64,000 nt of DNA, taken from Bradyrhizobium sp. WSM1417. Its GTDB lineage: Bacteria; Pseudomonadota; Alphaproteobacteria; Rhizobiales; Xanthobacteraceae. Where the stretch lies: the NCBI RefSeq assembly GCF_000515415.1, contig NZ_KI911783.1, positions 1,726,392 to 1,790,391 of the forward strand, in the 5' to 3' direction. This document shows, piece after piece, positions 40,019 to 50,646 of the stretch. The notes under the pieces were generated by a model. It ran no database searches and had not been told where the DNA came from. It saw only the letters and a list, made by a program, of their open reading frames with translations. How positions within the stretch are numbered: position 1 is the first letter of the stretch; every line of letters begins with the position of its first letter. The position numbers were made by a program, and so were the translations under genes.

Positions 40019-41674
40019 ATGTACGCTTACGACGAAATCGACCGCACGCTCGTCAACGAGCGCGTCTCGGAATTCCGCGACCAGGTGAAGCGCCGCCTCT
40101 CCGGCGAGCTCACCGAGGACGAGTTCAAGATCCTGCGGCTGCAGAACGGCGTCTATCTGCAACTGCACGCCTACATGTTCCGCGTCGCGATCCCCTACGG
40201 GACGCTGGCGTCGAACCAGCTGCGGGCGCTCGCCCACGTGGCGCGCAAATACGACCGCGGCTACGGCCATTTCACCACGCGGCAGAACATCCAGTTCAAC
40301 TGGATCAAGCTCGCCGAATTGCCGGATGCGCTGGCCGATCTCGCCGAGGTCGGCATCCATGCGATGCAGACCTCCGGCAACAACATGCGCAACGTCACCT
40401 CGGACCAGTGGGCCGGCGTCGCGCCCGGCGAGATCGAGGATCCCCGGATCTGGTCGGAGCTGATCCGCCAGCACACCACGCTGCATCCGGAATTCTCGTT
40501 CCTGCCGCGCAAGTTCAAGATCGCGATCACTGCGTCGGACCACGACCGCGCCGCGATCAAGATCCACGACATCGGGCTGAAGCTGATCAAGAACGAAAAG
40601 GGCGAGACCGGCTTCGAGGTGCTGGTCGGCGGCGGGCTTGGGCGCACGCCGTTCATCGGCAAGACCATCAAGCACTTCGTGCATGGTCGCGACATTCTCA
40701 GCTATATCGAGGCGATTCTGCGGGTGTACAACCAGTACGGCCGCCGCGACAACATCTACAAGGCGCGCATCAAGATCCTGGTGCACGAATTGGGCATCGA
40801 GAAGTTCTCGCGCGAGGTCGAGGAGGAGTGGCAGCACATCCGCAACTCTTCGCTCCAGATCGACGACGAGGTGGTCGAGGACATCCGCTCGCGCTTCACC
40901 TATCCCGCCTACGAGAAGCTGCCGCACATGCCGGACGAGCTGCGCCAGGCCGCGGCCGATCCCGATTTCGAGGCATGGCGCAAGAACTCGGTCGCGCCGC
41001 ACAAGGTCCAGGGCTATTCCATCGTCACGATCTCGCTGAAGCCGATCGGCGCGCCTCCGGGCGATGCCACCGCCGAGCAGATGGATGCGCTGGCCGATCT
41101 CGCCGACAAATACTCCTTCGGTGAGATCCGCGTCGGCCACGAGCAGAACCTCGCTTTGCCGCATGTCGCCAAGCGCGACCTGCCGGCGCTGTGGAAGGCG
41201 CTCGACAAGCTCGGCTTGGCGACGCCGAACGTCAACCTGATCACCGACATCATCGCCTGCCCGGGTCTCGACTATTGCTCGCTGGCCAATGCGCGCTCGA
41301 TCCCGATCGCGCAGGAGCTGACGCGGCGCTTCGCCAATCACGAGCTGGCCAATCTGATCGGCCGTCTCCACATCAACATCTCCGGCTGCATCAACGCCTG
41401 CGGCCATCACCATGTCGGTCACATCGGCATTCTCGGCGTCGAGAAGAACGGCGAGGAGGTCTACCAGATCACCATCGGCGGGCGCGCCGACGAGAGTGCC
41501 GCACTCGGCAATCTGATCGGCCCCGGCGTCAAATTCGACGAGGTCGCCGACGTCGTCGAGGACATCGTGGAAGCCTATCTGGCGCTGCGCGAGCGGCCCG
41601 AAGAGCTGTTCATGGACACGGTGAAGCGCCTTGGCGTCGAACCCTTCAAGGAGCGCGTCTATGCCACTCGTTAA
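40019..41674 (+). CDS. cysI: sulfite reductase hemoprotein, ferredoxin/nitrite-reductase-like
   Basis: 551 residues with two ferredoxin-like half domains and two siroheme/4Fe-4S half domains. The cluster cysteines are CPGLDYC near 414-420 and SGCINACGHHH near 456-466. It reduces sulfite to sulfide with siroheme made by CysG. There is no cysJ flavoprotein gene here, so electrons probably come from ferredoxin or another carrier. It overlaps the DUF934 gene by 14 bp. Confidence 0.93.
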   Translation: MYAYDEIDRTLVNERVSEFRDQVKRRLSGELTEDEFKILRLQNGVYLQLHAYMFRVAIPYGTLASNQLRALAHVARKYDRGYGHFTTRQNIQFNWIKLAELPDALADLAEVGIHAMQTSGNNMRNVTSDQWAGVAPGEIEDPRIWSELIRQHTTLHPEFSFLPRKFKIAITASDHDRAAIKIHDIGLKLIKNEKGETGFEVLVGGGLGRTPFIGKTIKHFVHGRDILSYIEAILRVYNQYGRRDNIYKARIKILVHELGIEKFSREVEEEWQHIRNSSLQIDDEVVEDIRSRFTYPAYEKLPHMPDELRQAAADPDFEAWRKNSVAPHKVQGYSIVTISLKPIGAPPGDATAEQMDALADLADKYSFGEIRVGHEQNLALPHVAKRDLPALWKALDKLGLATPNVNLITDIIACPGLDYCSLANARSIPIAQELTRRFANHELANLIGRLHINISGCINACGHHHVGHIGILGVEKNGEEVYQITIGGRADESAALGNLIGPGVKFDEVADVVEDIVEAYLALRERPEELFMDTVKRLGVEPFKERVYATR

Positions 41675-42176
41675 CGGCGGAAAGATCGCCGACGACAGCT
41701 TCGTCAAGCTCGCCGTCGACACGCCGCTGCCCGAGGGCGGCGACATCCTGGTGCCGGCGGAGCGCTTCGTCGGCGAGGCGGATACGTTGCTCAAGCGGAC
41801 CGGCAAGGTCGGTGTGATCTGGCCGAACAATCGCGACATCGCCGAGCTGGTGCCCTATCTCGGCAAGATCGCCGTCGTCGCGCTGGTGTTCCCGACCTTC
41901 CGCGACGGACGCGCCTACAGCCAGGCGCGGCTGCTGCGCGAGCGCTACAATTACCGCGGCGAATTGCGTGCGACGGGCCAGATCCTGCGCGACCAGTTCG
42001 TGTTCATGCTGCGCGCCGGCTTCGATTCCTTCGACGTCAAGAAGCAGGCGGACGCGGAAGCTTTCATGCAGACCGCGAAGCGCTACTCGGTATTCTACCA
42101 GCCCACCGGTGACGGCCGCATCACGGCGCTGCACCGGCGCATGCAACTGCGTCACTCCGAAGGAGTCGGCACGTGA
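41661..42176 (+). CDS. DUF934 family protein (sulfur assimilation operon)
   Basis: 171 residues from ATG 41661, which overlaps cysI. Family pattern: ALVFPTFRDGRAYSQARLLR near 76-95, RDQFVFMLRAGFDSFDV near 111-127. DUF934 proteins sit between cysI and cysH in many proteobacteria and are annotated as oxidoreductase-like; the role is not established. The GTG start of cysH overlaps its stop (GTGA). Confidence 0.88.
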   Translation: MPLVNGGKIADDSFVKLAVDTPLPEGGDILVPAERFVGEADTLLKRTGKVGVIWPNNRDIAELVPYLGKIAVVALVFPTFRDGRAYSQARLLRERYNYRGELRATGQILRDQFVFMLRAGFDSFDVKKQADAEAFMQTAKRYSVFYQPTGDGRITALHRRMQLRHSEGVGT

Positions 42177-42904
42177 ACGTAGTCGCGTCTCAAGTTTCGT
42201 CAGCCTCCGTCTCTGCGCTGCCCTCGGCGGCGGAGCTCGATCGCGCCTTGCGCGATGCCTCGCCCGCCGAAATCATCGCCGCTGCGCTGAGGACGGTCGG
42301 TCGCGACAAGCTTGCGTTGGTGTCGTCCTTCGGTACGGAATCGGCGACGCTGCTCAAGGTCATGGCCGACGTCGATCCGGCGATCCCGGTGATCTTTCTC
42401 GACACCGGCTGGCTGTTCGAGGAGACGCTGGCCTATCGCGACACGCTGATCGCGACGCTGGGCCTGAAGGACGTCCGCTCGATCAAACCCGCCGAGGAGA
42501 CGCTGTCGCGCGACGATCCCGACCGCGACCTCTGGTTCTCCGATCCCGACGCCTGCTGCCGTATCCGCAAGGTCGAGCCGCTGGCGCGGGCGCTGAAACC
42601 GTTCGACGCATGGCTCAACGGCCGCAAGCGCTTCCAGGGTAACTCGCGCGCCGACATCCCGGTGGTCGAGGACGACGGCGCGCGGTTGAAGTTCAATCCC
42701 TTCGCCAACGTTTCGCGCGAGGAACTCGAGGCGATTTTCGCCCGCGCCAAATTGCCGCGTCATCCGCTGGTTGCGTCGGGATTTCTGTCGGTTGGGTGTA
42801 TGCCTTGCACGAGCAGAACGACTGAGGGAGAGGATGAGCGTGCCGGCCGCTGGCGCGGCCGGGCCAAGACGGAATGCGGCATCCACACGATGAAGATTTC
42901 GTAG
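42173..42904 (+). CDS. cysH: assimilatory adenylyl-sulfate (APS) reductase
   Basis: 243 residues from GTG 42173. The PP-loop SSFGTES lies near residue 51. The four cysteines of a 4Fe-4S cluster are present: Cys128-Cys129 (DACCRIRK) and Cys209/Cys212 (GCMPC). The nucleophile is Cys235 in ECGIH. These cluster cysteines mark APS-using enzymes, whereas PAPS reductases lack them. It supplies sulfite to CysI. It ends the reduction operon; sbp follows after a 120-bp gap. Confidence 0.94.
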   Translation: MNVVASQVSSASVSALPSAAELDRALRDASPAEIIAAALRTVGRDKLALVSSFGTESATLLKVMADVDPAIPVIFLDTGWLFEETLAYRDTLIATLGLKDVRSIKPAEETLSRDDPDRDLWFSDPDACCRIRKVEPLARALKPFDAWLNGRKRFQGNSRADIPVVEDDGARLKFNPFANVSREELEAIFARAKLPRHPLVASGFLSVGCMPCTSRTTEGEDERAGRWRGRAKTECGIHTMKIS

Positions 42905-43024
42905 CAAAGTTACGCTGCCCGACTACGAACAAGAAAATCCGGTTCCGTTGACTTAAGTGCGTTTCGCCCCGAGTTATGCCTGCCATCGATGACGCCGATG
43001 TCATTGATGTGAATGGAGATGGAC

Positions 43025-44026
43025 ATGATGCGTCGTATCGTTCCGCTCGCAGCAGGACTGCTCGTGACAGGCTTGTTGGCAAGCTCGGCTCTCGCCGCCG
43101 ACATCAATCTGCTGAACGTCTCGTACGATCCGACGCGTGAGCTCTATGTCGAGTTCAACAAGGCGTTCGCGGCAGCCTACCAGAAGGAAACCGGCAAGAG
43201 CGTCGAGATCAAGCAGTCGCATGGCGGCAGCGGTTCGCAGGCGCGCGCCGTGATCGACGGATTGCAGGCCGACGTGGTGACGCTTGCGCTCGCCTACGAC
43301 ATCGATGCCATCGCGGGCAAAGGCCTCACGGCGGCCGACTGGCAGAAGCGGTTGCCGCAAAATTCGTCGCCCTATACCTCCACCATCGTGTTCCTGGTCC
43401 GCAAGGGCAATCCGAAGGGCATCAAGGACTGGGACGATCTGCTCAAGCCGGGTGTCGCCGTGATCACGCCGAACCCGAAGACGTCAGGCGGCGCGCGCTG
43501 GAATTATCTGGCGGCCTGGGGCTTTGCGCAGAAGAAATACGGTTCGGTCGATAAGGCCAAGGACTTCATCGGCAAATTGTATCAGCAGGTGCCGGTGCTC
43601 GACACCGGCGCGCGCGGCGCGACCGTGACCTTCGTCGAGCGCGGCGTCGGCGACGTGCTGCTCGCCTGGGAGAACGAGGCGTACCTGGCGCTCAAGGAAT
43701 TCGGTCCGGAGAAATTCGAGATCGTGGCGCCGCCGCTCTCGATCCTGGCAGAACCGCCGGTCACGATCATCGACAAGGTTGCCGATAAAAAAGGCACCCG
43801 CAACGCCGCCGACGCCTACCTGCAATATTGGTATACCAAGGAAGGTCAGGAAATCGCGGCGCGCAACTTCTATCGTCCGCGCGATCCCGAGATCGCAAAG
43901 AAACACGAAAACTCCTTCGCGAGGGTCGAGCTGTTCACGATCGACGAGCTTTTCGGCGGCTGGACCAAGGCGCAGAGGGAACATTTTGCCGACGGCGGCG
44001 TCTTCGATCAGATCTACAAGAACTGA
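43025..44026 (+). CDS. sbp: sulfate ABC transporter substrate-binding protein
   Basis: 333 residues from ATG 43025, with GGAG 6 nt upstream; ATGs at 43013, 43019 and 43028 are also in frame. The signal peptide ends at ALAAD. The sulfate-binding family pattern is clear: [27 protein letters not shown], and [13 protein letters not shown]. It captures sulfate for CysTWA. It begins a second cys transcription unit or continues the first. Confidence 0.95.
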   Translation: MMRRIVPLAAGLLVTGLLASSALAADINLLNVSYDPTRELYVEFNKAFAAAYQKETGKSVEIKQSHGGSGSQARAVIDGLQADVVTLALAYDIDAIAGKGLTAADWQKRLPQNSSPYTSTIVFLVRKGNPKGIKDWDDLLKPGVAVITPNPKTSGGARWNYLAAWGFAQKKYGSVDKAKDFIGKLYQQVPVLDTGARGATVTFVERGVGDVLLAWENEAYLALKEFGPEKFEIVAPPLSILAEPPVTIIDKVADKKGTRNAADAYLQYWYTKEGQEIAARNFYRPRDPEIAKKHENSFARVELFTIDELFGGWTKAQREHFADGGVFDQIYKN

Positions 44027-44062
44027 TCGGGCGCTGTCGGCGGGGCTTAAACAGGGGGCCTG

Positions 44063-44899
44063 GTGAGCGCAATCGCAGCACGACGACGGACATTGCCGGG
44101 CTTCGGTCTCACCATGGGGCTGACGTTGTCCTGGCTGTCGATCATCATCCTGATTCCGCTCGCCGGCCTGTTCCTGAAATCGCTTGAGCTGAGCCCCGAG
44201 CAGTTCTGGAACATCCTCTCCAGCCGCCGCACCCTGAATGCCTTGCGCGTGTCCTTTGGACTCGCCTTTGCGGCCGCCTGCGTCAATCTCGTGATGGGCA
44301 GCATCATCGTCTGGGCGCTGGTGCGTTACCGCTTCCCGGGAAGGCGGCTGTTCGACGCCGTCGTCGACGTGCCCTTTGCGCTGCCGACGGCGGTCGCCGG
44401 CGTCGCGCTGACCGCGTTGTTCGCCGAAAAGGGCTGGCTCGGCGCGCCACTTGCGGCGGCCGGCATCAAGGTGGCGTTCACGCCCGTCGGCATTTTCGTC
44501 GCCATGATCTTCATCGGCATACCCTTCGTGGTGCGCACGGTGCAGCCGGTGCTCCAGGATCTCGACCCCGAGATAGAGGAGGCCGCGGGCAGTCTTGGCG
44601 CGAGCCGCTGGCACACCATCATCCGCGTGATCCTGCCCTCGCTCGGGCCGGCGCTGCTCACCGGGCTCGCGCTCGCCTTCGCTCGCGCGGTGGGCGAATA
44701 CGGTTCGGTGATCTTCATCGCCGGCAATCTGCCGAACGTCTCCGAGATCGCGCCGCTGCTGATCGTGATCCGCCTCTCCGAGTTCCGCTATGCTGATGCG
44801 ACCGCCATCGCGGTGGTCATGCTCGTCGTGTCCTTCGTCATTATCTTCGCCGTCAACCGGCTCCAGCGCTGGGCGCAGAGCCGGATTCCGGTGCGGTGA
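44063..44899 (+). CDS. cysT: sulfate ABC transporter permease CysT
   Basis: 278 residues from GTG 44063. About six spans with the binding-protein-dependent transport loop ([21 protein letters not shown] near 172-192). It pairs with CysW. It begins 36 bp after sbp. Confidence 0.95.
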   Translation: MSAIAARRRTLPGFGLTMGLTLSWLSIIILIPLAGLFLKSLELSPEQFWNILSSRRTLNALRVSFGLAFAAACVNLVMGSIIVWALVRYRFPGRRLFDAVVDVPFALPTAVAGVALTALFAEKGWLGAPLAAAGIKVAFTPVGIFVAMIFIGIPFVVRTVQPVLQDLDPEIEEAAGSLGASRWHTIIRVILPSLGPALLTGLALAFARAVGEYGSVIFIAGNLPNVSEIAPLLIVIRLSEFRYADATAIAVVMLVVSFVIIFAVNRLQRWAQSRIPVR

Positions 44900-44909
44900 G
44901 GACGGGGCC

Positions 44910-45801
44910 ATGACGATGCAGATCGCGGATTCCGTCCCACTCTCGGCCCCCGACGCCAAGGCACGCGCGCATGCGGCGGCCGCGCGGAATAACCTGCGCA
45001 CCGAACCGCGCGCGGTCCGCATCGTCATCATCGCGCTGGCGATGACCTTTCTCTCTGTCTTCGTCGTGCTGCCGCTGGTCGTGGTGTTCGCGCAGGCGTT
45101 CTCGAAGGGAGTCCTCGCTTATTTCGCCGCGCTGGCCGACCCGGAGGCGCTGTCCGCAATCAAGTTGACGCTGTTGGTTGCGGCAATTTCCGTCGGCCTC
45201 AATCTTGTCTTCGGCCTCGTCGCGGCCTGGGCGATTGCAAAGTTTGAATTTTCGGGCAAGACCTTCCTGATCACGCTGATCGATTTGCCGTTCTCGGTCA
45301 GCCCCGTCATCTCGGGCCTCGTGTTCGTGCTGCTGTTCGGCGCGCAGGGCTATTTCGGCGGCTGGCTGCGCGATCATGATATCCAGATCCTGTTCGCGGT
45401 GCCCGGCATCGCGCTTGCGACCACCTTCGTGACCTTCCCCTTCGTGGCGCGTGCGTTGATCCCGCTGATGCAGGAGCAGGGCACGCAGGAGGAGGAGGCC
45501 GCGATCTCGCTCGGCGCCTCCGGCCTGCAGACCTTCTTCCGCGTCACGCTGCCCAACATCAAATGGGGCGTGCTCTACGGCGTCCTGCTCTGCAACGCGC
45601 GCGCGATGGGCGAGTTCGGCGCGGTCTCCGTGGTCTCCGGCCATATCCGTGGCGACACCAACACGATGCCGCTGCTGGTCGAGATTCTCTACAACGAATA
45701 CCAGTTCGTCGCGGCGTTCGCGATCGCCTCGCTGCTCGCGATGCTGGCGCTGATCACGCTGGTCGCGAAAACCGTTCTCGAAAATCACCTCGACGAAGGA
45801 C

Positions 45802-45821
<20 letters not shown>
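44910..45821 (+). CDS. cysW: sulfate ABC transporter permease CysW
   Basis: 303 residues from ATG 44910; the frame is open upstream through cysT but the family start is here. About six spans with the EAA loop ([20 protein letters not shown] near 196-215). Its end overlaps cysA by 20 bp. Confidence 0.95.
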
Positions 45822-46848
<1,027 letters not shown>

Positions 46849-46939
46849 GCGGGATCAAAGGGTCAATTTTTCTTCAATATTCACCTTTCAGCCACGGTTG
46901 GTATGCAACAACGGCCCCTGATTTTGGGGGCTCCTGTTC

Positions 46940-47443
46940 ATGCGCGTCGCGGCCGCGATATCAATCCTTTTGCTGCTCGCCGGCTGCGCCGGCAACGAAG
47001 CACCGGTCCAGCAGCCGTCCATGTATGCCGATATGGCTGTCCCGGGCGCAAAGCTCGATGCGCAGGCGGCAGCGATCATGATCTCGCAATACCGCCAGAA
47101 CAACGGGCTCGGCATCGTCGTGATCGATCCCGCCCTGATGAGTCTCGCCGAATCCCAGTCCCAGGCCATGGCTGCCGCCAACAAGATGGACCACGACGTC
47201 CGCGCGCCGCTGGCCAAGCGCCTCAGCGCCGGCGGCTATCCGGCGACCGTTGCGGTCGAGAACGTCTCGGCCGGCTATCATACGCTGGCGGAAGCGTTTT
47301 CCGGCTGGCGCGACTCGCCCCCGCACCGCGCCAACATGCTCAAGAGCGGTGTCACAAAATTGGGCATCGCGGCGGGCTATGCTCCCGGCACCAAATACAA
47401 GGTGTTCTGGACCATGATCCTGGCCTCGACGGACTCTCGATAA
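46940..47443 (+). CDS. CAP/SCP-domain lipoprotein
   Basis: 167 residues. The lipobox LLAGC gives a lipidated Cys at residue 16. The CAP domain follows with a typical HDVRAPLAKRLSAGGY stretch, ENVSAGY, and SPPHRANML near 126-134. Bacterial CAP proteins have unclear functions; some bind lipids or act in the envelope. It is a single gene after cysA and before the patatin gene. Confidence 0.88.
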   Translation: MRVAAAISILLLLAGCAGNEAPVQQPSMYADMAVPGAKLDAQAAAIMISQYRQNNGLGIVVIDPALMSLAESQSQAMAAANKMDHDVRAPLAKRLSAGGYPATVAVENVSAGYHTLAEAFSGWRDSPPHRANMLKSGVTKLGIAAGYAPGTKYKVFWTMILASTDSR

Positions 47444-47521
47444 GCCAGACTTGATCCCGGGATGCATTGACGCCGCGGCAGACTGTCGCCACGGTCGCTC
47501 GCCATCTGCTATTGTTCCCGC

Positions 47522-48697
47522 ATGACCGATCACAGCCCCGAAGTCGCAACAATCCCGGCAAACGCGCAACGTGTCCTGGTCCTCCAGGGCGGCGGCGCGC
47601 TCGGCTCCTATCAGGCCGGTGCCTATCAGTCGCTCTGCCATGCCGGCTTCGAGCCGGAGTGGGTCGCCGGCATCTCGATCGGCGCGGTCAGTGCCGCGAT
47701 CATCGCCGGCAACGAAGGGCAGACCCGCGTTAAGCGGCTCAAGGAATTCTGGGAGATGGTCTCCGCGCCGGTGCCGTGGAAACCGATCGGCAAGAGCGAC
47801 CACAGCCGCGAACTGTTCAACTCGACCAGCGCCGCATTGATCGCGACCTTCGGCGTGCCCGGTTTCTTCACGCCGCGCATTCCGCCCGCGCCGCTCTGGC
47901 CGCCCGGCAGCCCGCAGGCCGAGAGCTATTACGACACCGCACCGCTGAAGAAGACGCTGGAGCGCCTGGTCGATTTCGACCGCATCAACGATCTGAAGAC
48001 GCGGCTGTCGGTTGGTGCGGTCGGCGTCACCTCCGGCAACTTCAAATATTTCGACAATTTCGAGTTCAGGAAGCTCGGCAAGAAAATCGGCCCCGAACAC
48101 ATCATGGCCTCCGGCGCGCTGCCGCCCGGCTTTCCGTCCGTCGTGATCGACGGCGAGCATTATTGGGACGGCGGCATCGCCTCAAATACGCCGCTTGACT
48201 ACGTGCTCGACGCCGAGACCGACCGCGATCTCCTGATCTTCCAGATCGACCTGTTCAGCGCCCGCGGCGATCTGCCGACTTCGCTGCTCGAGGCGACCGA
48301 GCGGGAGAAGGACATCCGCTTCTCCAGCCGCACGCGGATGAACACCGACAAGAACAAGCAGGTGCACAACGCCCGCAGGGCCGTGCGCGACCTGATTTCC
48401 AAATTGCCCGATTATCTCAAGAACGACCCTTCCGTGGAATTCCTTGCCAAGGTATCGCGCGAAAGCACCGTGACTGTGGTGCACTTGATCTACCGCAGCA
48501 AGAATTACGAATCCTCGTCCAAGGATTACGATTTTTCGCATGTCGCGATGGTCGAGCATTGGGAAGCCGGCGTGCGTGACGTGCATCTGTCGATGCGCCA
48601 CAAGGACTGGCTCGAGCGGCCGCAATCCGGCGAGACCATGGTGACCTACGATCTCACGGGGGACGTCACTGCGCCCCCTCCAAAAAGGAGCGAGTAA
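47522..48697 (+). CDS. patatin-like phospholipase with DUF3734 C-terminus
   Basis: 391 residues. The catalytic dyad is intact: oxyanion loop GGGALG (23-28), nucleophile Ser52 in GISIG, and Asp216 in WDGG. The C-terminal third is the DUF3734 region. Such proteins hydrolyse acyl esters. bdhA starts one base after the stop, with AAGGAG inside this gene, so the two are coupled. Linkage with bdhA suggests a role in polyhydroxybutyrate or lipid turnover, by inference. Confidence 0.9.
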   Translation: MTDHSPEVATIPANAQRVLVLQGGGALGSYQAGAYQSLCHAGFEPEWVAGISIGAVSAAIIAGNEGQTRVKRLKEFWEMVSAPVPWKPIGKSDHSRELFNSTSAALIATFGVPGFFTPRIPPAPLWPPGSPQAESYYDTAPLKKTLERLVDFDRINDLKTRLSVGAVGVTSGNFKYFDNFEFRKLGKKIGPEHIMASGALPPGFPSVVIDGEHYWDGGIASNTPLDYVLDAETDRDLLIFQIDLFSARGDLPTSLLEATEREKDIRFSSRTRMNTDKNKQVHNARRAVRDLISKLPDYLKNDPSVEFLAKVSRESTVTVVHLIYRSKNYESSSKDYDFSHVAMVEHWEAGVRDVHLSMRHKDWLERPQSGETMVTYDLTGDVTAPPPKRSE

Positions 48698-48698
48698 T

Positions 48699-49487
48699 AT
48701 GGGAAGTCTGTCAGGCAAGAACGCCGTCGTGACCGGGTCGACCAGCGGCATCGGGCTTGCCTATGCGCGCGCCTTCGCCGCCGCCGGCGCCAATGTCGTC
48801 ATCAACGGGTTCGGCTCGCCGGAGGACATCGAGAAGGAGCGCGCCAAGATCGAGTCCGATTTCGGCGTGAAGGCGGTCTATTCGCCCGCCGACATGACCA
48901 AGCCGGCCGAGATCGCCGGGATGATCGCGCTCGGCGAGAAGAGTTTTGGTTCGGTCGACATCCTCGTCAACAATGCCGGGATCCAGTTCGTCTCGCCGAT
49001 CGAGGAATTCCCGCCGGAGAAATGGGACCAGATCATCGCGATCAACCTGTCCTCGGCCTTCCATGCCATTCGCGCCGCCGTCCCTGGCATGAAGAAGAAG
49101 GGCTGGGGCCGCATCATCAATACCGCTTCCGCGCATTCGCTGGTCGCCTCGCCCTTCAAATCGGCCTATGTCTCGGCCAAGCACGGCATCGCCGGTCTCA
49201 CCAAGACCGTGGCGCTGGAACTCGCGACCCACAAGATCACCTGCAACTGCATCAGCCCCGGCTATGTCTGGACGCCGCTGGTGGAGAAGCAGATCCCCGA
49301 CACCATGAAGGCCCGCAACCTCACGCGCGACCAGGTCATCAACGACGTGCTGCTCGACGCGCAGCCGACCAAGGAGTTCGTCACCTCCGAGCAGGTCGCG
49401 GCCCTCGCGCTGTTCCTGTGCGGCGACGATGCCGCGCAGATCACCGGCACCAACCTGTCGATCGACGGCGGCTGGACCGCGGAGTAA
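48699..49487 (+). CDS. bdhA: 3-hydroxybutyrate dehydrogenase
   Basis: 262 residues, a classical SDR. The nucleotide motif is TGSTSGIG (12-19), the NNAG motif near 91, catalytic Ser/Tyr/Lys in SAHSLVASPFKSAYVSAKHG (Tyr155 and Lys159 region). The ending GTNLSIDGGWTAE is typical of BdhA. It interconverts 3-hydroxybutyrate and acetoacetate with NAD. It is coupled to the patatin gene. Confidence 0.93.
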   Translation: MGSLSGKNAVVTGSTSGIGLAYARAFAAAGANVVINGFGSPEDIEKERAKIESDFGVKAVYSPADMTKPAEIAGMIALGEKSFGSVDILVNNAGIQFVSPIEEFPPEKWDQIIAINLSSAFHAIRAAVPGMKKKGWGRIINTASAHSLVASPFKSAYVSAKHGIAGLTKTVALELATHKITCNCISPGYVWTPLVEKQIPDTMKARNLTRDQVINDVLLDAQPTKEFVTSEQVAALALFLCGDDAAQITGTNLSIDGGWTAE

Positions 49488-49498
49488 CAGCGCTCTTC

Positions 49499-49602
49499 GT
49501 CATGCCCCGGCTTGACCGGGGCATCCAGTACGCCGCGGCGTCTCGGTACAACCACAGCCGTCTCGGAGTACTGGATCGCCCGGTCAAACCGGGCGATGAC
49601 AG
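49499..49602. repeat. 104-bp palindromic element, copy 2
   Basis: It begins GTCATGCCCCGGCTTGACCG and ends CGGTCAAACCGGGCGATGAC followed by AG. The outer arms are imperfectly complementary (CCGGCTTGACCGGGGC hairpin at the left, CCCGGTCAAACCGGG hairpin at the right). It is nearly identical to the copy at 53956 except in the central 30 bp. It lies between the convergent bdhA and TauE/SafE genes. Confidence 0.93.
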
Positions 49603-49627
49603 CGAGAGTGGTGCGGCCGTTCTCCGT

Positions 49628-50452
49628 TCAGTGCGTCCAGGCCAGCGCCGTCTCGAACGCCGAGGACAGGTGCAGCTCCGCGAACATGATCTTGCCGGCG
49701 ACCACGAACAGCACGCTGGCCAGTGTCAGGCGTAGCACCGTCTCGGGCACGCGCGTCGCGCTGAAGCTGCCGACGACGATGCCGGGCAGCGAGCCCAACA
49801 GCAGCACGCCCATCAGCGCCCAATCCACGTCGCCAAGCGCCCAGTGCCCCATTCCGGCGATCAGCGTCAGCGGGACGGCATGGGCGATGTCGGAGCCGAC
49901 GATGGTCGCCACCGGCAGGCGCGGATAGAGCAGCAGCAGAACGGTGACGCCGACCGCGCCGGCGCCGACCGATGAAATCGAGACCAGCACACCAAGCACG
50001 ATTCCGGTGACGACGGTCGCGATCGCCGTGGTGCGGTCATCGACCTGCTCCAGGCGCCGGCGATAGCGCTCCATGATCGATCTGCGGAAGATCAGCGAGG
50101 TCGCAGTCAGCAGCAGCGCAAAGCAGAGCACGAGGTTGACGAGATTGCGCTCGGAATCGCTCTTGAGGTCGAGCTTCCACAGCACGAGCAGCGTCAGCGC
50201 GCTCGCCGGAAGGCTGCCGCAGGCGAGCCGCAGCACCGCCGGCCAGTGCACGCTGCGCGACCAGCCATGCACCACGCTGCCGCCGGTCTTGGTGGCGGCG
50301 GCATAGAGCAGGTCGGTGCCGACCGCGGTCGATGGATGAATCCCGAACAGCAGGATCAGCAGCGGCGTCATCAGCGAACCGCCGCCGACGCCGGTCATCC
50401 CGACCAGCAGGCCGACGCCGAAACCGGAGGCGACGTAGAGTGGATCGATCAT
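49628..50452 (-). CDS. TauE/SafE family anion (sulfite/organosulfonate) exporter
   Basis: 274 residues with about eight spans. The family motif GLLVGMTGVGGGSLMTPLLI opens the protein, and a second GVLVSISSVGAGAVGVTVL repeat is near 160-178. Members export sulfite, sulfoacetate or related anions across the inner membrane. It is 3 kb from the sulfate locus but is not in its operon; a functional link is only a guess. The 194-bp gap upstream (50453-50646) holds nothing I can name. Confidence 0.9.
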   Translation of the reverse strand: MIDPLYVASGFGVGLLVGMTGVGGGSLMTPLLILLFGIHPSTAVGTDLLYAAATKTGGSVVHGWSRSVHWPAVLRLACGSLPASALTLLVLWKLDLKSDSERNLVNLVLCFALLLTATSLIFRRSIMERYRRRLEQVDDRTTAIATVVTGIVLGVLVSISSVGAGAVGVTVLLLLYPRLPVATIVGSDIAHAVPLTLIAGMGHWALGDVDWALMGVLLLGSLPGIVVGSFSATRVPETVLRLTLASVLFVVAGKIMFAELHLSSAFETALAWTH

Positions 50453-50646
50453 GTCCGGGGAATCTTAGGTTTATCTCGTCAGTTGGGCAATATGACGTAG
50501 AATAAACTTTCCCTGTGGCGCAACTGTTTGGGGGTAATAAGAAAAATCGTGCTGCGCCTCTGGCGATAGGTAGGCATTTCGCGTTGTTCCCGGGCGCGCT
50601 TCGAAGCAGCCGTTCCCCGAGGGCAGCACGCGAGGCAGGCGGAAGT

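Noticed and set aside
42948..42980. TTGACT with GTTATG-like downstream box as a sbp promoter
   Set aside because: Spacing is about 20 bp or more, too long for a housekeeping promoter.
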